A stretch of 9,683 nt of DNA from Actinomycetota bacterium (GTDB taxonomy: Bacteria > Actinomycetota > Coriobacteriia > Anaerosomatales > JAHIQC01). Shown here piece by piece: positions 1-5,627 of the stretch. Position numbers and translations under genes: made by a program. The stretch covers positions 1 through 9,683 of the forward strand of contig JAHIQC010000157.1 of NCBI GenBank assembly GCA_018902765.1, read 5' to 3'. The notes beneath the pieces are model-generated. The model saw only the letters and a program-made list of their open reading frames with translations. It was not told the DNA's origin and made no database searches. The first letter of the stretch is position 1, and the number at the start of each line of letters is the position of its first letter.

Positions 1-46
1 CAACGCTGGGCACACTACAAGTACGAGAACACGAAAGGAGCACGAC

Positions 47-364
47 ATGATGCGATACGGATTCGAGGGTCAGGCCGGACACATGTTTGGCTACAACCCA
101 TTTGGAGGTTTGATGGTCGTGGGATTCATACTGTTCGCGGCGCTACTGGGCTGGGGTCTCTACGCCATGTTGCGTCGAGGTCACTCAGGCCAAATGGGCC
201 ACGTATCATCGACAGGAGCTGCCTTGATCGGGACTGGTCTTGCCTCGGGGCAGGGCGCTTCGGCGTCGGGCGATCCTTCCAATATCGTGCGCGAGAGATT
301 GGCTCGCGGCGAGATTGATGTAGCTCAGTACAACGAGATAATCGCGGCGCTCCAGGCGCGCTAG
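47..364 (+). CDS. Small single-pass membrane protein with C-terminal SHOCT domain
   Basis: This is a 105-residue protein of unknown precise role. Residues 1-19 are rich in Gly, His and Met, residues about 20-42 form one hydrophobic membrane span ending in Arg-Arg, and residues about 75-105 match the short SHOCT pattern (a DP start, then ERLARGEID and a final YNEIIAAL-type helix). SHOCT segments are oligomerisation-type tails common in actinobacterial and other small membrane proteins. The start is supported by AAAGGAG at 34-40, six bases before ATG 47; a second ATG at 50 is also possible. A strong terminator follows, so it is probably transcribed separately from amtB. His and Met before the span recall small proteins found near metal-transport genes, but no such neighbour is visible here. 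The family call is fairly sure; the function is unknown. Confidence 0.85.
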   Translation: MMRYGFEGQAGHMFGYNPFGGLMVVGFILFAALLGWGLYAMLRRGHSGQMGHVSSTGAALIGTGLASGQGASASGDPSNIVRERLARGEIDVAQYNEIIAALQAR

Positions 365-395
365 GTCCGTCGCCCTCACATTCACCTCCTCATCG

Positions 396-428
396 AACTC
401 CCTCGCTCATCGTGAGCGGGGGAGTTTT
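396..428 (+). terminator. Rho-independent terminator after the SHOCT gene
   Basis: A near-perfect hairpin has arms 396-409 and 413-426 (CGCTCA/TGAGCG inside, ACTCCC/GGGAGT outside, one G-T pair), a three-base loop TCG and a TTTT run at 425-428. It separates the small membrane-protein gene from the nitrogen block. Confidence 0.85.
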
Positions 429-438
429 CGCGTTACCG

Positions 439-494
439 GCGATGTCTGACGGACATCGCTCTGACCTGCAGTGTCATCGTGTGGCCGCACGATG
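439..494 (+). other. Two consecutive inverted repeats upstream of the first amtB
   Basis: GCGATGTC (439-446) and GACATCGC (452-459) are perfect 8-base arms around TGACG. CATCGTG (475-481) and CACGATG (488-494) are perfect 7-base arms around TGGCCG. Neither is followed by a T run, so they do not look like terminators. They lie just upstream of the GlnR-like motif and could be operator palindromes or RNA hairpins. The rest of the 365-691 gap holds the terminator, the GlnR-like box and the ribosome-binding site; I see no convincing sigma-70 promoter in it. Confidence 0.45.
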
Positions 495-516
495 GGTCTC
501 TAGTTGTTCGCAGATT

Positions 517-554
517 GTAACGAGCCGGAAATGCGCCTTGCCCAGTACGGAAAC
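517..554 (+). promoter_or_regulatory. Probable GlnR-type nitrogen-control box upstream of amtB
   Basis: The sequence reads GTAAC-n6-GAAAT-n6-TGCCC-n6-GAAAC. The known actinobacterial GlnR box is GTnAC-n6-GAAAC repeated with six-base gaps, so the first half-site is 9 of 10 and the last b-element is exact. Only the third element is poor. The 22-base period is kept exactly. It ends 137 bases before the amtB start, a usual place for GlnR activation, and amtB is a classic GlnR target. No GlnR gene is in the window, so the regulator is inferred. Confidence 0.55.
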
Positions 555-691
555 ATCCGGCTGGTTGCATGGAAGTCGCAGTGCCAACCGGTTGCTGCAT
601 CGGACCAAGATATGTCCTGCGAAACGGAGGTGCACACGGGATGGGTCCAGCAAACGATTTCACAAACACGGTAACTAAGGAGGTAGTCTCC

Positions 692-2035
692 ATGTTCAAG
701 CGCACGCTGTCGCTGGCGGGCCTTGCCGCCGCACTGATTCTGGCTCTCCCGTCGTTCGCGTTCGCCGCCGACCCCAACGGGGCCGAGACGCTGGCTGCGG
801 ATCCGACACTCGCGATTACGTTCATATGGATGCTCGTCGCGGCATTCCTCGTCTTCTTCATGCAAGCGGGCTTTGCGATGGTCGAGGCCGGCATGTGCCG
901 GGCGAAGAACGCGACCAACCTCATGATGAAGAACCTGCTCGACTTCGTCATGGGATCGCTCGCGTACTTCGTCATCGGTTTCGCGCTCATGTACGGCGCT
1001 GATAAGGCGGGCATCATCGGCACGAGCGGATGGTTCATGCTCGGCGACAACTACGACGTCACGGTGTACCGCGATTTCATGTTCCAGGTCGTATTCGCGG
1101 CTACCGCCGCGACGATCGTTTCAGGAGCGATCGCCGAGCGTCTGAAGTTCTCGGCGTATCTGGTCTACTCCGTCGTCATCAGCGCCATCATCTACCCGAT
1201 ATACGGCCACTGGGTCTGGGGCGGTGGCTGGCTCTCTCAGATGGCTACCCCGTTCCATGACTTCGCGGGTTCAGGCGTGGTACATGCTCTGGGAGGATTC
1301 GTCGGCCTTGCAGGCGCCATGGTTCTTGGCCCGCGCTTTGGTAAGTACGGCAAGGACGGCAAGCCGCGCGCTATCCCGGGCCACAACATCCCGCTCGCGG
1401 CACTGGGCGTGTTCATCCTGTGGTTCGGCTGGTTCGGCTTCAACGCAGGCTCGACGCTCAACGGCAACGACCTTCGGATCGCCGTCATCGCAGTGAACAC
1501 GAACATGGCAGCTGCAGCCGGTTCCGCAATAGCGCTCATGATCGTCAAGCTCAAGACGGGCAACTTCGACATCGGCATGGCTCTTAACGGAGCCCTTGCG
1601 GGTCTCGTGGCGGTCACCGCTCCTTGCGCAGTCATCGGCGGCGGCTCTGCCATCTTGATCGGCGCGGTCGCCGGTGCTCTTGTCGTCACGGCCATCTACA
1701 CGGTTGAGAACATGGGCGTGGACGATCCGGTCGGCGCCTTCTCCGTACACGGGGTCAACGGCATCTGGGGCCTTATCGCAGTCGGCCTGTTCGCTGACGG
1801 GACCTACGGCGACGTCACCGGATTGTTCTTCGGCGGAGGCAGTGCACAGCTCGTGTCTCAGCTCATCGGAGCTGCTGTGGTAGCGCTGTGGGCATTCGGC
1901 CTCGGGTACATCACCTTCAAGGTGATGGACATAACGTTCGGGATTCGCGTCGCTCCTCACGAGGAGATCCGCGGCCTGGACATTGATGAGCACGGCAGCC
2001 CGGCATACCCGAACTTCCTGATCGTAGAAGAGTAA
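692..2035 (+). CDS. amtB: Ammonium transporter AmtB (first copy)
   Basis: This trimeric inner-membrane channel carries ammonium/ammonia into the cell and is normally gated by the PII protein GlnK. The protein is 447 residues. It has a signal peptide (residues 1-25, ending AFA, as in other Amt proteins), followed by about 11 hydrophobic spans. Conduction residues are visible: Asp190 and His198 (E. coli Asp160/His168), Trp247, Phe250 and Ser254 in a GWFGFNAGS stretch, and His353 in SVHGVNG (E. coli His318), so the twin-histidine pore is intact. ATG 692 is chosen because AAGGAGGT lies at 677-684 and the signal peptide begins here. An upstream in-frame ATG at 641 also has a GGAGGTG behind it but would add 17 hydrophilic residues. 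A PII gene starts 30 bases after the stop. Identity is very secure. Confidence 0.96.
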   Translation: MFKRTLSLAGLAAALILALPSFAFAADPNGAETLAADPTLAITFIWMLVAAFLVFFMQAGFAMVEAGMCRAKNATNLMMKNLLDFVMGSLAYFVIGFALMYGADKAGIIGTSGWFMLGDNYDVTVYRDFMFQVVFAATAATIVSGAIAERLKFSAYLVYSVVISAIIYPIYGHWVWGGGWLSQMATPFHDFAGSGVVHALGGFVGLAGAMVLGPRFGKYGKDGKPRAIPGHNIPLAALGVFILWFGWFGFNAGSTLNGNDLRIAVIAVNTNMAAAAGSAIALMIVKLKTGNFDIGMALNGALAGLVAVTAPCAVIGGGSAILIGAVAGALVVTAIYTVENMGVDDPVGAFSVHGVNGIWGLIAVGLFADGTYGDVTGLFFGGGSAQLVSQLIGAAVVALWAFGLGYITFKVMDITFGIRVAPHEEIRGLDIDEHGSPAYPNFLIVEE

Positions 2036-2065
2036 GCACGAGACCCCACCGAGGAGGTGAAGACC

Positions 2066-2404
2066 GTGAAGAAGATAGAGGCGGTCATTCGGCCCGAGAA
2101 GCTGGATGACGTCAAGGTGGCCCTCGAGGCTGCCGGCTACCCGGGATTGATGCTCACCCGCATCGAAGGTCACGGCAAGCAGAAGGGCCTGATGCAGCAG
2201 TTCCGCGGTCGCCAGTACAAGGTGGAGCTTCTCCCCAAGTACAAGATCGAGGTCATCTGTAGCAACGCAGATTGTTCCAAGCTCATGGAAGCAATCGCGA
2301 GTTCTGCCCGCACAGGCGAGGTCGGAGACGGCAAGATCTTCGTAAGCGACATCGCTGACGTCACTCGAATCCGTACCGGCGAGACAGGTGACACAGCTAT
2401 CTAG
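2066..2404 (+). CDS. glnK: PII signal protein GlnK (partner of first AmtB)
   Basis: This is a 112-residue PII protein, the full family length. PII trimers bind ATP/ADP and 2-oxoglutarate and plug the AmtB pore when nitrogen is plentiful. Visible residues are Gln39 and Lys58 (2-oxoglutarate site), the T-loop with RGRQY giving the modifiable Tyr51, the B-loop TGEVGDGKIF, and the C-terminal RIRTGE. Position 46 is Phe rather than the Tyr of E. coli GlnK, and two cysteines (65 and 70) are unlike the other two PII copies here. GTG 2066 is chosen as start because GAGGAGG (2051-2057) is then well spaced and the protein begins MKKIEAVIRPEKL as is typical; an in-frame GTG at 2057 overlaps that ribosome-binding site. 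It follows amtB closely, the standard amtB-glnK operon. Confidence 0.95.
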   Translation: MKKIEAVIRPEKLDDVKVALEAAGYPGLMLTRIEGHGKQKGLMQQFRGRQYKVELLPKYKIEVICSNADCSKLMEAIASSARTGEVGDGKIFVSDIADVTRIRTGETGDTAI

Positions 2405-2426
2405 AGCGTCACCATGCGACATCGCG

Positions 2427-2470
2427 GCAGGGCGGGGAAATGGCGAGACTCCCCGCCCTGCACGCTTTCT
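2427..2470 (+). terminator. Strong G+C hairpin between two PII genes, terminator or attenuator
   Basis: A perfect 12-bp stem pairs GCAGGGCGGGGA (2427-2438) with TCCCCGCCCTGC (2450-2461) around an 11-base loop. Only a weak T run (CTTTCT) follows. It may end the amtB-glnK transcript partly or fully, or act as a stabilising or processing element, so that the next PII gene is expressed at a different level. Confidence 0.65.
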
Positions 2471-2515
2471 CAGGACCTGACCTACAAGCCCAACAGACCC
2501 AGCCGAGGACCCGCT

Positions 2516-2854
2516 ATGAAGCGCATCGAAGCCATACTCCGACCAGAGAAACTTGAAGGTGTTCGTGCCGCGCTGGACGGGCTCGAGCGCATGGGCATGA
2601 CCGTCATCGAGACCAAAGGCCATGGCGTCCAAGGCGGGCTGTCTCAGGCGTGGCGCGGTGGCGAATACCACGTGAGCCTAGTGCCCAAGGTGATGGTGAT
2701 CGCGGTTGTTCACGACCATGAGGTCACCGAGACGATCGAGACGATCGTGGCGGCGGCGCGAACAGGCGTCATGGGCGACGGCAAGATATTCGTGGCACCA
2801 GTAGAACAGGTCGTCCGAATCCGCACTGGCGAAGCAGATACTGAGGCGCTTTAG
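2516..2854 (+). CDS. Orphan PII-family nitrogen regulator between the two amtB-glnK pairs
   Basis: This is a 112-residue PII protein starting MKRIEAILRPEKL. Gln39, Tyr51 (in RGGEY), Lys58, the B-loop GDGKIF and the C-terminal RIRTGE are all present, so nucleotide and 2-oxoglutarate binding should be retained. Its T-loop reads GHGVQGG: position 40 is Gly instead of the Lys seen in the other two copies. A VQGG T-loop start is known to me from archaeal GlnK proteins. Position 46 is Trp. The start ATG has a modest GAGG at 2505-2508. It is not immediately behind an amtB gene: a strong hairpin precedes it and 232 noncoding bases separate it from the second amtB. It could be the GlnB-like member that contacts targets other than AmtB, or serve the downstream channel; the sequence does not decide. 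Confidence 0.93.
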   Translation: MKRIEAILRPEKLEGVRAALDGLERMGMTVIETKGHGVQGGLSQAWRGGEYHVSLVPKVMVIAVVHDHEVTETIETIVAAARTGVMGDGKIFVAPVEQVVRIRTGEADTEAL

Positions 2855-2878
2855 CACCGCGCGAAAATTCATTTGCTC

Positions 2879-2905
2879 GCAACCCACATGAAACATAAGC
2901 TGCCT
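2879..2905 (+). promoter_or_regulatory. Possible GlnR half-box upstream of the second amtB
   Basis: GCAAC-n6-GAAAC-n6-TGCCT starts at 2879. The first ten defined bases match GTnAC-n6-GAAAC at 9 of 10, and the third element resembles the same weak TGCC element in the box before the first amtB. The fourth element (CTTTG) does not match. It is about 190 bases before the amtB start, so the support is weaker than for the box at 517. Confidence 0.35.
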
Positions 2906-2963
2906 ACGCTTCTTTGTAGGATCGCATCAGCCACCCCCACGGCCGCGCACTCGTCCGAAAAAC

Positions 2964-3004
2964 CGCCGCACAACGAAGTGCGGCGAATCGTCGGTCGATT
3001 CGCC
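2964..3004. other. Two overlapping, mutually exclusive hairpins upstream of second amtB
   Basis: CGCCGCAC (2964-2971) pairs with GTGCGGCG (2978-2985). GGCGAATCG (2982-2990) pairs with CGATTCGCC (2996-3004). The arms share 2982-2985, so only one full hairpin can form at a time. On the - strand the first hairpin is followed by a TTTTT run (complement of 2958-2962), giving a terminator shape; on the + strand no T run follows. It may be a switch in the amtB leader or a terminator against antisense transcription. Confidence 0.45.
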
Positions 3005-3024
3005 GAGCTGCGAATGAGAGCCCC

Positions 3025-3048
3025 GGGATGACTTGATCCTGTCATTCC
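3025..3048 (+). other. Hairpin in the leader of the second amtB
   Basis: GGGATGAC (3025-3032) and GTCATTCC (3041-3048) form an 8-bp stem with one G-T pair around TTGATCCT, 38 bases before the chosen start codon. It is not followed by a T run. Its role is unknown; it could also be chance. Confidence 0.25.
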
Positions 3049-3086
3049 TATTGGTCGGTATTCGTATACGTGGAGGTGAATGGCTC

Positions 3087-4727
3087 GTGAAGAGTCTTCT
3101 CGCTGGCCTGCGCCAGGGCTTCAATCCTTGGCGCATCATGACTCGAGCGGCGACACGCACGCTTGTAATCGCGGTCGCCGCATTGCTCTTGACCGCCGGA
3201 CTTGCGTGGGCAGGCGGTGACCCCACCGGCGCTGCGACCGGCACGGCGGTTGATGTCGCCGCTGTTGCCGCCGGCGCTCCGACTCTTGGTGAAGTGGCAC
3301 AGGATCTAGGACACCTGAAAGTCGGGACGAATATGTTTTTCGTCATCGTCGGTGTCGCCCTCATCTTCTTCATGCAAGCGGGATTCATGCTCGTCGAGAC
3401 CGGCTTCTGCCGTTCCAAGAACGCAGCCCACGTCGCGATGACGAACTTCATCATCTTCGCCGTGGGCGCCTTGGCCTACTGGGCTGTCGGGTTCGGACTT
3501 CAATTCGGAGGTTTCGGAGCACTTGGGACGCTGGGCGGCGCCAACCTCCTGAACAGCTCGTTCTCACTGGGAACCGGCTTCGGGCTGTTCGGCATGAAGG
3601 GCTTCTTCCTTCAGAGCGGCGGCACCTACGACGTGACGGTCTACGCATTCTTCCTGTTCCAAATGGTGTTCATGGATACCGCCGCCACGATCGTCACGGG
3701 CGGCATGGCCGAGCGCTGGAAGTTCTCTGCGTTCGTGCCGTTCGGGGTGTTCATGGGTATGGTCGTCTATCCGATCTTTGGTATGTGGGTCTGGGGCGGC
3801 GGCTGGCTTTCTCAGCTGGGCACGACCATGGGCCTTGGTCACGGCGTCTTGGACTTTGCGGGTAGCTCTGTCGTGCACGCGGTCGGCGGGTTCTCCGCCT
3901 TGGCCGGGGCGATCGTGCTCGGTCCCAGGATCGGCAAGTTCAAGGATGGCAAACCCGTGGCCATTCCGGGGCACCATATCCCCATGGCGGTCCTCGGCAC
4001 GATCATCCTTGTGTTCGGCTGGATGGGCTTCAACGGTATGTCGACTCTGTCGAGCGGGGACCTGAGACTGTCGGTGATCATCGTCAACACGATGCTCGCA
4101 GGCTCGGCCGGTTGCCTTGCCGCGATGTTCTTGGTGTGGAAGCTGTGGGGACACCCCGACCCCTCCATGAGCGCCAACGGGATGCTCGCCGGTCTTGTAG
4201 CCATCACAGCTCCGTGCGCATTCGTGAACACCACGGGGGCCGTGCTGATCGGAACCACCGCGGGCCTACTCGTTGTGGGCTCGGTAGTATTCATTGAGCG
4301 GGTGATGAAGGTTGATGACCCGGTTGGCGCAGCATCGGTCCATGGCGTGAACGGACTGTGGGGCATGATCGCACTGGGTCTGTTCGCCGACGGGACATAC
4401 GGCTCCGGCTTCAACGGCATTGACGGAGCAGTCCGCGGCCTGTTCTACGGCGGCGGTTTCGGCCAGCTCGGCGCCCAGCTGATCGCCTGCGTGGTCGTGG
4501 TCGTTTGGGCTTTCGGTCTTCACTACGCGTTCTTCAAGGCTCAGGACGCGATCATGGGTATCCGCTCCTCCGCCGAGGACGAGATCGCCGGGCTCGATAT
4601 GACTGAGATGGGCATCTTGGCCTATCCCGACTTCGCTGGATCCGGGCCGCTCGGCGCCGGAATCATCGAGACGGACTCCCATCCGTCGGGATATGCAGCA
4701 GCCCACACGCCCAAGCAAAGCGCATAG
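3087..4727 (+). CDS. amtB: Ammonium transporter AmtB (second, longer copy)
   Basis: This is a second ammonium channel of 546 residues, about 100 longer than the first. It carries an N-terminal export signal (hydrophobic core about residues 26-40, cleavage likely after LAWA at 42), a Gly/Ala-rich extracellular start, an insertion of about 20 residues before the YDVTVY segment, and a C-terminal tail of about 30 residues rich in Gly, His, Ser and Pro. Pore residues are intact: Asp256/His264, Trp312, Phe315, Ser319 and His419. GTG 3087 is chosen because GGAGGTGA (3072-3079) sits seven bases before it. ATG 3138 would give a more usual signal-peptide length but has no ribosome-binding site. The gene is followed after 12 bases by glnK, so the two are surely co-expressed. 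The longer copy may differ in trimer contacts or affinity; that is inference. Confidence 0.94.
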   Translation: MKSLLAGLRQGFNPWRIMTRAATRTLVIAVAALLLTAGLAWAGGDPTGAATGTAVDVAAVAAGAPTLGEVAQDLGHLKVGTNMFFVIVGVALIFFMQAGFMLVETGFCRSKNAAHVAMTNFIIFAVGALAYWAVGFGLQFGGFGALGTLGGANLLNSSFSLGTGFGLFGMKGFFLQSGGTYDVTVYAFFLFQMVFMDTAATIVTGGMAERWKFSAFVPFGVFMGMVVYPIFGMWVWGGGWLSQLGTTMGLGHGVLDFAGSSVVHAVGGFSALAGAIVLGPRIGKFKDGKPVAIPGHHIPMAVLGTIILVFGWMGFNGMSTLSSGDLRLSVIIVNTMLAGSAGCLAAMFLVWKLWGHPDPSMSANGMLAGLVAITAPCAFVNTTGAVLIGTTAGLLVVGSVVFIERVMKVDDPVGAASVHGVNGLWGMIALGLFADGTYGSGFNGIDGAVRGLFYGGGFGQLGAQLIACVVVVVWAFGLHYAFFKAQDAIMGIRSSAEDEIAGLDMTEMGILAYPDFAGSGPLGAGIIETDSHPSGYAAAHTPKQSA

Positions 4728-4739
4728 AGGAGAGACTCC

Positions 4740-5078
4740 ATGAAGGAGATAAAGGCGATATTTCGTCCCGACAAACTCGCGAACGTGAAGCAGGCGCTCG
4801 AGGACCTGGGACACGCTGGGGTAACCGTGATCGATGTTCGCGGACACGGAATCCAGAAAGGCGTGGTTCAACAATGGCGTGGGCAGGAGTACTCGATCGA
4901 CCTGCTCCCCAAGACGATGGTCATCGTTGTCGTACACGACCACGAGGCCCTGGACATCGCCCAGGCCATTGCGGCCGCCGCGCGTACCGGCATGATCGGC
5001 GACGGCAAGATCTTTATCGGCGATATCGGTGAAGTGATAAGGATCCGCACCGGCGAGACCGGGGGCGAGGCACTCTGA
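4740..5078 (+). CDS. glnK: PII signal protein GlnK (partner of second AmtB)
   Basis: This is a 112-residue PII protein. Gln39, Lys40, Tyr51 (in RGQEY), Lys58, the B-loop TGMIGDGKIF and the C-terminal RIRTGE are present, so it should bind ATP/ADP and 2-oxoglutarate and could be modified on Tyr51. Position 46 is Trp, as in the orphan PII copy. The start ATG follows AGAGGAG at 4726-4732, and only 12 bases separate it from the end of the second amtB, which makes it the channel's cognate regulator. The half from residue 58 on (TMVIVVVHDHE) closely resembles the orphan PII and not the first GlnK, suggesting that these two arose by a later duplication. It ends with TGA, evidence that TGA is a normal stop here. 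Confidence 0.95.
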   Translation: MKEIKAIFRPDKLANVKQALEDLGHAGVTVIDVRGHGIQKGVVQQWRGQEYSIDLLPKTMVIVVVHDHEALDIAQAIAAAARTGMIGDGKIFIGDIGEVIRIRTGETGGEAL

Positions 5079-5138
5079 TCGCTTCTTGTGACCAAGCTTG
5101 ACACCCTCGACCGACGGGGAGTGCCCGGGCAGACACAA

Positions 5139-5175
5139 AAGAGAGCCCGTGCGCAAGTGCACGGGCTCTCTGTGT
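5139..5175 (+). terminator. Terminator hairpin ending the amtB-glnK block, possibly bidirectional
   Basis: GAGAGCCCGTGC (5141-5152) pairs perfectly with GCACGGGCTCTC (5159-5170), and A5140-T5171 extends it. On the + strand it is followed by a mixed T-rich stretch (TGTGTTCTGTGT). On the - strand it is followed by TTTTGTGT, so it may also stop leftward transcription. Confidence 0.75.
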
Positions 5176-5574
5176 TCTGTGTAGCCGGGATGGCCTTCGC
5201 ACCGCCCGAGGTTACCCTAGAAAGGGATGCCCTTGAGAGCCTATTGGCCAAGTGAGTGGTCCCTCTTGGCCTCACCCTCACGCGATCCAGGGGCTTTTGC
5301 CCGAGTCTTCGGCGGCCAGACTCGCATTCCAACGAACCTTACAGGTCGCGTCTTCCTGACGCGTCGCAATCGAACCGATAACTGACGTACTAGGTATCTA
5401 CTGCCAACTCCTTCAGCGTACGGCCCGCCCGAAGCTCTTCATCTGCCATCCCGGCTGAATCTGGATTTCATTCACCGGATGATATGCACCTTCCTTGTCA
5501 ACGTCGCAATCGGGTGTATCCCAATCGCCTGCTCTATCTATACCCGCATTTCTGTCGAATATCGCCCATGGGAT
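5176..5574. other. Intergenic stretch with several short hairpins, no convincing gene
   Basis: No reading frame here has a start, ribosome-binding site and recognisable product. Short inverted repeats occur: GGCCAAG/CTTGGCC (5246-5252/5265-5271), GGGC-TTTT-GCCC (5291-5302), CGAGTCT/AGACTCG (5302-5308/5318-5324) and CGCGTC/GACGCG (5347-5352/5358-5363). CGTCGCAATCG occurs twice (5362 and 5502). I could not match it to a tRNA, tmRNA, RNase P, SRP RNA or a riboswitch class I know. It may be a remnant or a small structured RNA; nothing decides this. Confidence 0.3.
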
Positions 5575-5576
5575 GC

Positions 5577-5600
5577 AAAACGACTCCCCGAAGGGAGCCG
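5577..5600 (-). terminator. UUCG-tetraloop terminator of the selenoprotein gene
   Basis: Read on the - strand, CGGCTCCC-TTCG-GGGAGTCG forms an 8-bp stem (one G-T pair) with a cUUCGg tetraloop, followed by TTTTG. It lies 28 bases after the stop codon of the rhodanese-thioredoxin gene. Confidence 0.85.
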
Positions 5601-5627
5601 TTCGTTCGGTTCACTTGCAACCAAAGG

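Noticed and set aside
1..50. Possible end of an upstream gene overlapping ATG 47 (frame ending TGA at 48-50)
   Set aside because: Only 15 codons are visible, with no recognisable product; cannot be supported.
1271..2671. Long - strand open frame of 466 codons across amtB and the PII genes
   Set aside because: It lies antisense to three clear genes, has no recognisable domain, and is the kind of shadow frame that G+C-rich coding sequence produces.
5141..5205. Resemblance to the 3' half of a c-di-GMP (GEMM) riboswitch (GTGCGCAAG, then AGCCGGGATGGCC)
   Set aside because: The conserved 5' half (GGCAAACC-type segment) is absent, the stem is fully explained as a terminator, and no gene follows on the + strand.
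5366..5385. T-loop-like GGTTCGATTGC on the - strand, suggesting a tRNA (perhaps tRNA-Sec)
   Set aside because: The flanking bases do not form a T stem and no acceptor or anticodon arm can be found.
5413..5610. Open - strand frame of about 65 codons downstream of the selenoprotein gene
   Set aside because: No ATG, only a late GTG without a ribosome-binding site, and it runs through the terminator hairpin; no recognisable domain.
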